Below are positions 30,623 to 40,640 of a DNA stretch of 64,000 nt, piece after piece. Below the pieces are notes generated by a model. The model was given only the letters and a program-made list of their open reading frames with translations. It was not told the origin of the DNA and made no database searches. The stretch spans positions 17,965,346 through 18,029,345 of the forward strand of contig CM020618.1 of assembly GCA_009829735.1 (NCBI GenBank), in the 5' to 3' direction. A program made the translations under genes and the position numbers. This stretch comes from Pyropia yezoensis. Taxonomy: Eukaryota > Rhodophyta > Bangiophyceae > Bangiales > Bangiaceae. Within the stretch, counting starts at the first letter, position 1; every line of letters begins with the position of its first letter.

Positions 30623-31302
30623 GCTTTTTGGCGGCGGTGGTGGGCTTGCTCCTCGACAGCTGTCGAAACAGGTACACTGTCCTGCCCAGCTGTGAGCTGC
30701 AAGCGTAACGCCCGCGCCGGGCGTGCGCTGCTGTCAGTATTGGTAGGGAGTGGAGGAGGGGGGGGCGGGGGTGGTTGAGGGGGAGGAGGAAGGGGGTGGG
30801 GGGGCGGGGGAGGCCGAGGAGAGGCGGAGGCGGGAGGGCGGGGGATAGCAGGGGTAGGGAGGGGGGGGCGGGCGGTGGTCATCGCGCCGCCTCACCCCGG
30901 CGACTTTGCAGCCAGTGGTCGGGAGCTGGCGTCCCTTCCCTCCCCCGCCCCCGCCCCTCCGTCCAAAGAGGCACCCCCCCACGGGGCGAGGCAGGCGCCC
31001 TTCTTTCTTCTTTAACCTCCATCCTCTCGCGTGCCCCTTAAGGTGGACGCTGCCTGCGGCGGGGGGGGGGTCGCGCCCGCTCCCCCACCGGCTGGGGCTG
31101 CTGCGCGCCCACGACGCCCGGGCTGGCCGGCGGCGGCGGCGGCGGCGGCGGCGCTGCCCGCAGGGACACAAGGTCCGCGGCGGCGCGCCCCGCCGCCCAC
31201 AGTCGCTCATCGACCAGCGCATTGTCCCGCCGCCACCCCTCCACGGGTGGTGCTGTCGCCCCCGGTGCCAGGCTGGTAGGCGCACCCGTAGCCCCGCTGC
31301 GT
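30623..31302. other. Purine/pyrimidine-biased intergenic DNA
   Basis: Contains G-rich (30745-30880) and C-rich stretches with open but low-complexity frames. One minus-strand piece (RRDNALVDERLWAAGRAAAD near 31170-31230) looks more protein-like and may belong to the minus-strand gene that follows, in another frame. Nothing else is supported. Confidence 0.3.
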
Positions 31303-32160
31303 CTAGACCGACCCGCCGGGCCATAGCGTGCGGTAGGCGCCGACGAGGCCCATAGCCGCCACCGCCGCTGCCACCGCCGCCGCCGTCGTCGGTGCCGTCG
31401 GTGCCGTCGGAGCGACCATTGCCCATCCCACTGCAGGAGCCTCCCCCCGCGAGGAGTGCCGCAAAGACCGCCCGCTCCCCGGCATTCAGCCGCCCCTCTT
31501 TACGCCCGTCCCACACGTCCAGGCCCATATCGAGTTTTTCTGTTATGCCGGGGGGCAAACTGACGCTGCTGTAGAGCAAGACCCATGGGAACGAGCCACC
31601 GTAAGTCTGCGACACATGGGAACAAGCCACAGGACAACGCACGAGAGCAAGCCTCAGTAGGACACAAGCGCGACGAGCGCCGCGTCCCACTCGACCTGAA
31701 ACGCCAGCCGCTTGAGCCCCACCCCCGCGTTGGGCGCGTTCACCCCCACCACCGCCGACCGGCCTCCCGGCAGGTGGACGGTCAGACACCGCCCCTCTGC
31801 GTCAGCGGGCGGCCGCCCAACGCCGGCAGTGACGTCCGTGGCGCCCGCGAGGCTGTCACGGACGTCCTTGGCAACGCCCGCGTAGCCGCGGGCGGCGGGG
31901 GGGACAGAGGTCAGACGGTTCAGGCGCGGAGGAGATGGCGAGACCAAAGGCCGCTTGGCGGTGGTGGATAGGCACCAGGGGGCGTCAGACCAGCCAAAGC
32001 TGGACAGAGTGAGGAGCAGGCCACAACTGCGTGGAGCCTCCAACCCAAGCCCGACGTGAAGACCTCGCACCAAGCACTGCTGTGCTGACGAGCGCTCTTC
32101 GACCGTGCTCCCCCGAACGAACGTCTTTGTCGCCCACCACGAAAGTCGCATACGCCGTTC
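31303..32160 (-). CDS. Unrecognised protein, probably two exons with a hydrophobic C-terminus
   Basis: Exon 1 (to 31666) reads LTSVPPAARGYAGVAKDVRD, LTVHLPGGRSAVVGVNAPNA and LKRLAFQVEWDAALVAL. Without splicing it stops three codons later. A candidate 59-nt intron (31607-31665, donor GTGTCC, acceptor TGTCGCAG) joins it in phase to TYGGSFPWVLLYSSVSLPPG, ITEKLDMGLDVWDGRKEG and LNAGERAVFAALLAGG. A G run then allows a frame ending MGLVGAYRTLWPGGSV at 31303, a possible membrane segment. The start is unclear; the first ATG product is MRLSWWATK near 32150. I do not recognise the family. The intron is unusually short next to the other introns here and its donor is weak. Confidence 0.38.
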
Positions 32161-32169
32161 GCGTTTCAC

Positions 32170-33005
32170 CCCCTAGCCGCTTGAGCTACGGGTGTGACCC
32201 ACGTCCCTTCAGTTGTCAACGGGCTTGCTCCACGCCGCTTTCACTGTTGCCAATATGACACGTTCTGTCGGGTTCCCGTGGGCCCTTTTCGTGAAAAAAC
32301 CACCACTGACACTTCCCCCAATGCCGACTGATCAAGGTGTCAACGGTCACGTATCGAACGCCCTGTGTTCCATCGTCGCTCCGATAGACGCTTCTGCAGA
32401 ATACACCGTTCCAATCCCGAAGATGCGGGGACGACGCAAGCACCGACGTCTCGTTGGTTGCTCTTCATGTGGACTGCGGCGGCTGCGAAGAGCTTAGCGA
32501 GGAGGCCAAGTCACTAAAGCATCTTCCGTTCTATTCTCGATTGGAATAGCCTTCCTTGAAAGCTTCTCTCTGGTACAAGCTCTAGAGCCGTTCGCGCGAC
32601 AGTACATTGGAAACATTTGAAAAGGCACTGAACTGCGCTGGACCGGGGGCGCAGTGGCGGCCGGGACGCAGACCGTACCCCCGGCCTGTCCACGCCGCTC
32701 CAGTGGGAGGGGAGGCGGCTGCGGTGGCTGCGGCTGGTGTCGCTAAGGACGCCGGGCTCGGGGCGGTCGCTACGGGACCCCCCCCCCCCCCCCCGCGTAG
32801 CGCTCCATGCTTGTTTGGTGGTCACAGCGGTCTCGGGGGCTGGCCGGTAGCACGACGTCTAGCAGACTCGGAGCGTCGGTCTGCCACAAGGTACAGCCGG
32901 AAAACTACGCATTTCTACAGCCAGCGACTACGTCCGAAGAGTGTAGGAACGGCGCTGTCCTTTTCTGGTGTCAGAATCGGTGTGGAACAAGCGGTTTTTT
33001 CAGCG
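32170..33005. other. Intergenic, no gene recognised
   Basis: Mixed composition. A GC-rich island at 32635-32810 has an open plus-strand frame (VAAAGVAKDAGLGAVATG) without a domain. The minus strand near 32170-32200 resembles a tRNA D-arm (GTAGCTCAAGCGG) but no cloverleaf can be folded around it. Confidence 0.35.
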
Positions 33006-33192
33006 TATCACGTTAAAAAATCGAATGATATATTCCGAGAAGGACGGCAATGTAATATGATCCGGATAATAATAATATTATTTATCATTATGATCCGGAT
33101 CATATTACATTGTCATACATAGTAATATGATGATCCGGATCATATTACATTTCCATCCTCTCGGAATATGTCATTCGATTTTTAACGCGATA
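33006..33192. mobile_element. AT-rich foldback (MITE-like) element
   Basis: Two arms of about 60 bp, 33006-33066 and 33131-33192, are imperfect inverted copies. The left contains TCGAATGATATATTCCGAGA and the right contains its inverse around TCTCGGAATATGTCATTCGA. The inner part carries further inverted copies of ATGTAATATGATCCGGAT. The element is much more AT-rich than its surroundings. No open frame and no clear target duplication were found, so it is probably a non-autonomous DNA element. Confidence 0.8.
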
Positions 33193-33795
33193 TTATGGTC
33201 AGGATCATATCACATTACCATCCTTATTATGACCAAGAAAGGATAATCAATTCGTATTATGCTCCGTTCGGGCGAATAGACACTAGCGCGAAGGCTGGCG
33301 CCGCCATGACAAAATAAGTTCTGCAGTCGAAACTACTGTACTTGTCTGGTGCTACTTAAACACATATGGGCGGCAGCAGACTCGAACTGTGTCCCCTGCT
33401 GGGTGAGTATCCGCCGCTCGTCATCTGACTTCTGGACCAGGCTCCCCGATGGTTTGTTCCCATCGTTGAGTGGATCCGCATTGGTGGCTACCCTTCACCG
33501 ACGTGGAGCCCGACGCTCCACTCGTCATGGATTGTTCGTGTTGGGCCATTGGGTTCCACGATTGTTGCGTTGGGCCAGGCGCACCTCGCCTGCCGCTATT
33601 GGAACCCCCTGGTCGACGCGCAGCATGCCTGTACAGGCGGCGACAGCCCCTCGAGACGTCCATCGGCGACCTTGTTGTTGCAGACGGCCTCCGCTGTTGC
33701 CTGTGCCATTTCTTCCTCGGCTTTCTTGAGACACCTGCCGTTCCACCTCCGTATACGCTCACCCCTCCTCACGCCCTCCCCCGCATTCACCTCCA
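33193..33795. other. Upstream region of the fibrillin gene
   Basis: Moderate GC. Short open frames lack any domain. The last 100 bp before 33796 are C/T-rich, like the leaders of other genes in this window. No specific promoter motif is supportable. Confidence 0.35.
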
Positions 33796-34524
33796 ATGGC
33801 GTTCATTCCGGCTGTCTCCCTAGTTGGGGTCACCGCTCGGTCTTCGTCGTCTGTCTCTGCGGCTGACCAGGTCTCTCTCCGCCGCCCAGCATCCACTGTC
33901 GGACATACGCTCCCCCAGCGGCGACGGGTCAGCGCTGCTCCCGCCCCCCCGTCTGTGGCTGCTCCCACCATGGTGTTTTCAGCTGCGTCGCCCGTGGCAG
34001 CGGTCAAGGCGGAGCTGATGGCCGCGATTGCGCCCACCCGCCTCGGCCGGGCGGTGGCGTCGGACCGCCGAGCGCAGGAGAAGATTGATGCCATTGTGCG
34101 TCGTTTGGAGGCCCTTAACCCCAACGCCGTGCCGGTCGAGTCGGCGGACCTGGGCGCGGTGTGGAAGCTGGTATACACCACGTCCGCTTCCATCCTTGGC
34201 ACCAGCCGGCCGCCACCTCTGCGGCCCAACGATGAGATTTTCCAGGTGGTGGACCTGGACGCAGGAACGGTCACCAACAGCGAGCAGCTGGCTGGGGGGC
34301 TCTTGACAAACAAGGTTCACGCGACGTTTGGCGTGAAGCCTCCCATGCGGGTGCAGGTGCAGTTCCAGCGCTTCCAGTTTGGGCCACTGTCGGTCAAGGC
34401 GCCGGCGTCGGCGAAGGGTTTCTTGGATGTCACTTATTTGGACGACGAGGTGCGGGTCAGCAGGGGGAATAAGGACAACCTGTTTGTGCTGCTTTCGCCC
34501 AAGGGGCTCTCCAACCTCATCTAA
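33796..34524 (+). CDS. Plastid lipid-associated protein (PAP/fibrillin family)
   Basis: A single-exon protein of 242 residues from the ATG at 33796. Residues 1-58 are Ser/Arg/Ala-rich without acidic clusters, as in plastid transit peptides. The PAP/fibrillin domain covers about 65-242: DLGAVWKLVYTTSASILG, EIFQVVDLDAGTVTNSEQL, VQVQFQRFQFGPL, then the hallmark FLDVTYLDDEVRVSRGNKDN and LFVLL. Fibrillins bind lipids and isoprenoids on thylakoids and plastoglobules and help in photoprotection. The subfamily cannot be told by eye. This is the clearest sign that the organism has a plastid. The frame is clean, and the DNA has fewer homopolymers than the 1-13 kb genes. Confidence 0.9.
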   Translation: MAFIPAVSLVGVTARSSSSVSAADQVSLRRPASTVGHTLPQRRRVSAAPAPPSVAAPTMVFSAASPVAAVKAELMAAIAPTRLGRAVASDRRAQEKIDAIVRRLEALNPNAVPVESADLGAVWKLVYTTSASILGTSRPPPLRPNDEIFQVVDLDAGTVTNSEQLAGGLLTNKVHATFGVKPPMRVQVQFQRFQFGPLSVKAPASAKGFLDVTYLDDEVRVSRGNKDNLFVLLSPKGLSNLI

Positions 34525-35091
34525 GACTGGTCGTCCTCACGCATGAGGACGGCGGGACGGCATTGGTTTTTTTAAAGGGTTTTTTTCTTGGGGGCGGTGG
34601 GGGAGGTTGATAGGACGTCGCTTTTTGTTTTGATATTCGACGTGGTGCTCTCGCTCTCCTTGTCTCGCAGGGACCACTTTGCCTCGTGTCGACTTCTTGC
34701 AATCAGCGTTCCTGCATCGTAGCGTACTATCGGTTGGAATCTTGAGGAACTTGAGCGGGAGTGACGACGACACTGGCCATGCGAGATAGACTGATGTACC
34801 TTGACGCATCGCGGTCCATGTGGCGACGAGCCGAAGACGAGCGACCAGCCGTCAGGTTCTGTCATCGCTCAATGCCACTGCCAAGTCAACAGCATATTTC
34901 CCACAACTTTTAAGGGTTTTCAGTCTGTATTGAGTTTTCCCGCTTTCGCAAAGAAAAAATGAGCGCGCGCGCCAGGTCATCGCTGGTCTTTGCATGGGCG
35001 CGCTCGCCACACCGCAGGCTGCCCCGGCAGAGGCCGCTGGATCCTTATCATTCCCCGTGGTGTCGTGACGACTATTTTTGTACCAGCCGCA
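34525..35091. other. Intergenic between fibrillin and MOZART1
   Basis: T-rich runs at 34565-34590 follow the fibrillin stop and may be part of its 3' end. A short frame starting at the ATG at 34959 (MSARARSSLVFAWARSP) lies upstream of the MOZART1 start and could be an upstream ORF or chance. No other feature was seen. Confidence 0.35.
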
Positions 35092-35581
35092 ATGAGCAAC
35101 GGACGTGATGATGAAGCAGAGTTGCGAGCGTTGGAAGGTACGGATACGCGCTGTTGGCCTTGACCTCTTGCATTCTCTGCGTCGGCGCGTGCTCTAAGCA
35201 CGCCAGTTGTACTAAGGCGCTTTCTGCCCGCCTAGCTTCGTTCTTGATTGGACGTATCGCTGCCTGAGTTGCTGCTGGTGAGTCGCTCATACGCCTGCAT
35301 GTTTTGTCGCGCGTGTGGCTGCGGCCTCCACGTTTCCTATTGCTATGCCTCTATTGCTCGACTGTATTTGCTGCTTCGTTCTGTTGCGTCGACTCGTGGT
35401 GGCGTATCGCACAGATGCTTTTGAGCTATCCTGCGCGTTGTCAACCGGCCTCTCCCGGAACGATGTGGCCATGATTTTGACGCTCACCGAGGCAGGCATC
35501 AACGCGCAAGCCATTGCAGAGGTCGTCAAGACGCTCCGCGCGCAGCAAGCAGCACTGGTGCGGCGTCACCGCCGGTCGTGA
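35092..35581 (+). CDS. MZT1: MOZART1 (mitotic-spindle organizing protein 1), two exons
   Basis: Exon 1 is 35092-35137 (MSNGRDDEAELRALE plus one base). The intron is 35138-35414 (277 nt, donor GTACGG, acceptor CGCACAG). Exon 2 is 35415-35581. Splicing is phase 1: G joins AT to make the Asp codon that opens DAFELSCALSTGLSRNDVAM. The 70-residue product matches MOZART1/GIP proteins throughout, with STGL, then LTLTEAGINAQAIAEVVKTL, then a basic tail; family members are about 70-82 residues. MOZART1 binds gamma-tubulin complex proteins and recruits the gamma-tubulin ring complex to microtubule-organizing centres. The ATG, both splice sites and the stop come directly from the sequence; the function is from the family. 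Confidence 0.85.
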
Positions 35582-36254
35582 GCGACAGTCACTGCCCTGA
35601 TATCTCTTGTGCCCCCCCCGGGCGTTAGAGAGTTGGGCTCGGCATGCGGCGTCATGCATCGATCCGCCGCGGCCTTGACTGTCCATGCCCCTTGGGCTCT
35701 CCTCGCCGCCGATGACCTGCGAATAGGGTCAACCTGAGCGCATATGGTCTGAGCCAGTGCGTCCGCATAATGTGCATCCTGTGGACTCCTTGGCAGCGCG
35801 AGTGCCTTACTGCTCAACCGCTACGGGCTTGAACGCTCTCTTTGCTGTCGTGCAGAGTTGAAGCGAGCATGACCGTGCGTATGTACTCTGTCCATTCGAC
35901 GCGTCAAAAGGGTTGTCCACACTCCCAAGACTCTCAAGCACCAATATCCACACCTCGTGCAGAATTACCACGCCTCACGACCGGGGGAAAAGCGTCGTCG
36001 AGAGCTTGACCGCAAAAGACGCTGTGCAGGTAGCACAACAAGTGCTGAGGTGAAGTGGCCTACATCGATCAATGGCTGTTCACACGCTCAGGAGAGTTTG
36101 TACCATGTACCACCAGCCACCCCCGCAAACCCGTTCAAGCCCTCCAGTTACATCCACAGCCAGAGAAATGCTGCAGGCACAAAAGAACCTCGGTGGACTG
36201 CCCCCATCACAAAACAACAGCAACAGACCCCGACCCAAAATGGCCCAGCTGGCG
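35582..36254. other. Intergenic, nothing recognised
   Basis: Moderate-GC DNA with short open frames only. No conserved protein, RNA gene or repeat was seen on either strand. It lies between the convergent ends of MZT1 and the minus-strand ORF that follows. Confidence 0.4.
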
Positions 36255-37169
36255 TCAGCCGCCCTGCCCGTCCAGGCCCAGTAGCAAGCCGTGCAAAAAC
36301 AGCATGACCCCTGCTCCAGTGCTAGACCCCAGCGCGTCCCGCAATCCCGCAACCACCCGAGCCCGCTCCCCCGCTTCCCGCGACGACCCCGCTGCAGCAA
36401 CGGCACTGGTTACTGCGATACGAAGGCGCCCGTTCGCCACCTCAAGGTACTCAATCGCCTGCATCATGTTGGACACCCGAAGGGCGTTGCGACGCCGTGT
36501 TCGCAGGCTCCGCGCTCGCCCGGCCGCTGACCGGATCGCAGCTCGCTCGACGACGCTTCCCGGCTCGTCTTGTGGCGGTAAGCCACTTGGATAGGGTGGA
36601 ATTGCCGCGCCGCTACTGACGACAGGGTCCGCTACAGCCACGTCCGCAACTGGTGGAGACAAAAGCCGCACGGTGGCATCGGGAGGGTGAGCGCTACGCG
36701 GCGCAGAGGGGAGGGGAGGCCCCCGGCACTGCTTGGATGACGACACCGGCGGCGCGCCGCGCACAAGAAGAACTCGACCGGCGGCCTCTGCAGGAAGGCC
36801 CCGGCCCACAAGCTCGCCGGTTGCAACTGGCGGTGACGCCGGCAAGAGAGAGGACACGACATCGGGGACAGCGCTAGTGGCCACCAAAGAGGCCGTGACG
36901 TCAACGATGCCGCCAATAGCATCGCCGCCACCACCGCCATCACCGCCATCACCGCCATCACCGCCATCACCGCCATCACCGGCACCACTGCAACCACATC
37001 CGTCACCGGCACCACCACGAACATCGACTTCACCAGGCCACCCCTTCGGAGAACAGGCGGCGGGAGCCTCCGGCTTGGGAGGGTCCATCAAAAACAGGGC
37101 GGCCAGGTCATAGCCACTGTCCACACCTGCGTCCCTGTCGGCGTCTTGGACGGCGGCACCATGCAGCAT
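36255..37169 (-). CDS. Unrecognised protein with a basic, zipper-like C-terminal region
   Basis: An open frame of 304 residues from the ATG at 37169 (product MLHGAAVQDADRDAGVDSGY), possibly with earlier exons upstream. A GGD repeat near residues 60-80 comes from a 9-bp tandem repeat (about 36936-36980). The C-terminal 96 residues are the most protein-like: RAAIRSAAGRARSLRTRRRN, then MMQAIEYLEVANGRLRIAV, a second helical stretch and the hydrophobic GVMLFLHGLLLGL. The basic stretch followed by spaced hydrophobic residues recalls a bZIP, but the invariant bZIP Asn/Arg spacing is not clear. I would not assign a function. Codon use is more balanced than in the shadow frames. Confidence 0.42.
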   Translation of the reverse strand: MLHGAAVQDADRDAGVDSGYDLAALFLMDPPKPEAPAACSPKGWPGEVDVRGGAGDGCGCSGAGDGGDGGDGGDGGDGGGGGDAIGGIVDVTASLVATSAVPDVVSSLLPASPPVATGELVGRGLPAEAAGRVLLVRGAPPVSSSKQCRGPPLPSAPRSAHPPDATVRLLSPPVADVAVADPVVSSGAAIPPYPSGLPPQDEPGSVVERAAIRSAAGRARSLRTRRRNALRVSNMMQAIEYLEVANGRLRIAVTSAVAAAGSSREAGERARVVAGLRDALGSSTGAGVMLFLHGLLLGLDGQGG

Positions 37170-38418
37170 GCCACCGACCCTGAGGTCAGAGCGGTGCGGC
37201 AGTGCAGTCGCACCCCCACGTGCAACGCCCTGGCCGGCATGCGAACGCTACGAAGGGGAAGAACCACCACGGCGGTGTACGTGCTCGCGGGGCAAGAGGA
37301 AAGCGACGGGGCAGTGGGCGGCGCCTGGTTGTAGGTCTGAGGAGGACCCACCAGACCAGGCACCCAGAAACGCCGCACCGAACGTCACGCGCCCGCCACG
37401 GAACCCATGAAACGGCCGCACAGACGCCCAATACCAGTGATGCACGTGCAAGGCCGCCTCTGGGCATTGGGGGTGGACCGCCACACTGAGCCGAGGGGTA
37501 GGGGGAGGATGGGGGGGGCAGGCGGTGCAACCACGTTCGCTGCCGCCCCGAGAGATGAAATTCGGCCCGGCCACGTCACCACTACCGACCAGCGGGACGA
37601 ACCTCTGCCTCTAGCTATAAAGAAGCCCCGTCAGCAGGCTCAACGGGTAAGGCGCCCGCCTCGGACGGCACATGCTGCCAAGGCACAATAGACCGCAGAC
37701 CCGACTTCATCCGGTGAGTAACACAGTACCACCACGGCCATCAGTCGGCTGTGTCGCACGTCACGACCATGCCCCCGTGAGCGGACACGCGCACACACAT
37801 CGCCAAGGAGAGGGCAACCCCAGCCCTACAATCACCCCTTCCAGATGAGAGACGCTCGGCCAGAGCGCGGCAGGGACAGGCAGGGACGTCGATAAACAGT
37901 CTCTGTGACGTGGCCATCCGCCTCTCAAATTAGGTCTCTCGAAGGAATTTCATGTGCTTGATGTAGGTCCGTTCACGACGAGACCAGTTCGCCATGTAAA
38001 TACTCTTGTTTCCGCAGGCAAGATCTCACGGCCTCTTAATTTGTTGATCCTTGGCGCGGAGTGTCTTACGTCGTGGTCGTGATAGGAACTGTGGCCACTC
38101 GCCGGCACGTAAACGACAATGAAGTGCCCATACGTTCGGCACGCTTGATCGGCACGGAATCCGTGTCGAAGGCCCCTGCACGGCCTCTCCACAGGGGGGG
38201 GGGGTCCGACCTCGCCATGCAAGACCTCGTCGCGTGGCTTTGCCACGCAGATTGAGGGCATAGGGTGGCGAGAGATGGATACCGACTCGGTGTGCGAGCC
38301 AGCTGGCAAAGGCCAGTAGACTGCAGTCCATTGGCCCTTGCTCTATGGCCTGTGGCTATTGCAGCCACTAAATTCAGAGACTTTCCGCAGATAGGATCTG
38401 GGTAAGTATGTATGTACT
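37170..38418. other. Intergenic region with a possible minus-strand exon
   Basis: A minus-strand frame at 37248-37574 reads RLSVAVHPQCPEAALHVHHW and YWASVRPFHGFRGGRVTFGA, with an HVHHWYW motif seen in some algal membrane proteins. It may be an upstream exon of the 36255-37169 gene or unrelated. From 37600 to 38418 no coding signal or repeat was recognised. Confidence 0.28.
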
Positions 38419-39079
38419 GTGCTTCCTGTAAAAAGTGGATGTTGTCGGTACATACGTGAAGGTGAACAAAGTCGCTGTCTGGGCCAACGGATCGGCACCT
38501 TCACGTACAGTCATTCTCCATTCTTGTCCCTTCCTTTGTCACCGGGTGATAGTATCCAAAGTAGGTCGACCGACGGTCGGGGCCAGATGCAGCGATCGAT
38601 TGCATGAGAAATGAGAAACGAGTTACTGGCTAGATCAATTTACTATCGCTCGATATGCCAGCCTGCGGCTGGCATGTGACGCAGGGCACCCACCGTCGTC
38701 GCACCCTCCCACGCCGCGCCCACCGTCTTCGCACCCATCCTCGTCGCGCCTACCGTCATCGCACACACAGCTGTTGCCCCCACCGACCCCGACGAGCCCC
38801 CGCCCCCCCCGCCTTCTTCCGCGGTTGGCACTGTGCGTCCCCCACAATGACCACGCCACAACCACCGGCACCCCCGTTGACATCCCCAGGCGTCGTGATT
38901 GCGGCGACCGTCGAGGCTGCGATTGAGAGGGCTGTACCAGTATTGCCGCATGAGTGGCCCCATGCTGTCCGGGTAGCAGCGAGAGCGGCGGCTGCGACCT
39001 GTGAAGGTCTGATGGCTGCCGGAACGAGGACCCTACGCGAGCCTACAACGCCGAGGAGGCCTACGGGCCACAGCCAGCC

Positions 39080-39976
39080 ATGATGGTTGCCGGGCAGCGG
39101 CGGCCTCGGCACTGCCAACAAACACCAATGGGGGTCAAGAAGCAAATTGTTCGGCTACGGGACGCCAATGTGCCGTGGGCCGTCGTCTTGCAACAGCTCT
39201 CCACGCCGGTCACGAAATCTACTGGCAAAGGCATCATGCGCCATGCTCAGGGATATCGCCATATGCAGGATGACGCCCACACTCTGGCACGAGTGAACAG
39301 CCAAGGGAACAAGTGGCCCGAGCTGGATACTCGGCTGTACGATTGGTACATTGCCCTCTATTGCCTTGGCCACCGCCGAATTCCCATCACCACGGCGATG
39401 CTGCAGGAGGCGGCAAGCGTGATTGCGACCGACCTATCCATCACTGACTTTGCCGCCAGCCACGGCTTTGTGTGCAGCCTTTTGAAGCGTCACAACATAT
39501 GCAACGTGGCAATGCATGGCCAGGCGGGAGCGGGCCACCTCGCTGCCGCCGCTGCCGCCATCGCGGACATCAGACGTCGCCTGGAGAGCTACCCTCCCGA
39601 TCGCATATACAACATGGACGAAACAGGATTGCTTTACCGGTGCCTGCCCTCCCGTTCCTACATCCCCCGCCGGGACCGCACTCGCGCGCGTGGCACGAAG
39701 GCAATGCGGGACATGGACCGCGTGACGCTGGTGCTCTGCACCAACGCAACAGCCACGCTCAAGCTGCCCGTGACGATGATTGGGACGGCTGCGGTACCCC
39801 TGAGCTTCAGGGGGGAGGGGAACGCCTGCCCGCTGCCATACTTTTCACAAAAGAAAGCATGGATGGACAGGCATGTTTACAAGCGGTGGTGGGAAGACGT
39901 ATTTTCGCCGGCTGTGCGGACACACCACGGTGGTGAGAAGTGTGTGCTGATTATGGACAATTCAGACACCAAATAG
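39080..39976 (+). pseudogene. Truncated pogo/Tigger-type transposase
   Basis: 298 residues from the ATG at 39080. The N-terminus has a helix-turn-helix-like region (GVKKQIVRLRDANVPWAVVL). A CENP-B/Tc5-type DNA-binding half follows (WPELDTRLYDWYIALYCLGH, ITDFAASHGFVCSLLKRHNI). The DDE core begins YNMDETGLLYRCLPSRSY, with TLVLCTNATATLKLPVTMIG and KRWWEDVFSP. It ends CVLIMDNSDTK and a stop, just after the second catalytic Asp (IMDN), so the third acidic residue and the C-terminus are missing. The break coincides with the start of the 72-bp minisatellite. The enzyme should be inactive for transposition; the fragment might still bind DNA. Confidence 0.8.
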
Positions 39977-39984
39977 TTGTTGGG

Positions 39985-40640
39985 ACGGTAGGGGGGCGAT
40001 ACCCAGACCGCCGTGGTAGTGCTGGTTGGTGGGGCGAGGCGACAGATAGTAGGTGGGAGGGAGGGGTGCGACGCCCAGACCGCTTCATTGGTGCAGGTGG
40101 GCGGGCACAGGCGCCAGATAATAGTCGGGCGGGAGTGGGACAGCACCCAGACCGCTACAGTGGTGCAGGCGGGCGGGGCGAGGCGCCCAATAGTTTTCGG
40201 GAGGGTGTGGGGGCGATATTCAAACCGCCGTGGTAGTGCTCGTGGGCGGGGCGACGCGCCAGACAATGGTTGGGACGGTAGGAGGTCGACACCCAGACCG
40301 CCGTGGTAGTGCTGGTTGGTGGGACGAGGCGCCAGATAACGACTGGGTTGGAGGGGGGCGACGCCAAGACCGCTACAGTGGTGCAGGGGGGCGGGGCGAG
40401 ACGCCAAATAATGGTTGGGAGGGTGGGGGGCGACGCCCAGACCGCCGTAGCAGTGCAGGTGGGCGGGGCGAGGCGTCGAACATATGTTGGGAGGGGGGGG
40501 GGGCGGCGCCCAGACCGCAACGGTGGGTCAGGTGGTCGGGGCGGAGGGCCGAGTGTATCATGAAGGTTGGGGGGGGGCTCCCGGACCGCTGTTGTGGTGC
40601 AGGCGGACCGGGCAGAGTGCCGAGTTGCGGTCGGGTGGGA
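39985..40640 (+). repeat. 72-bp minisatellite, about nine copies
   Basis: The word CCCAGACCGC and variants recur at 40002, 40074, 40146, about 40218, 40292 and about 40364, with further copies to about 40640, giving a 72-bp period with about 20% divergence between copies. Since 72 is a multiple of three, more than one frame stays open across it; these frames are a by-product and not evidence of a gene. It lies inside the pogo-like element, directly after the transposase break. Confidence 0.85.

Noticed and set aside
32165-32205. tRNA-like D-arm on the minus strand (GTAGCTCAAGCGG)
   Set aside because: The D stem does not close (GCTC against GGGG), and no anticodon arm, T arm or acceptor stem can be paired around it.
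33362-33400. T-arm-like GTTCGAGTC on the minus strand
   Set aside because: Only three of five T-stem pairs form, and no cloverleaf fits upstream.
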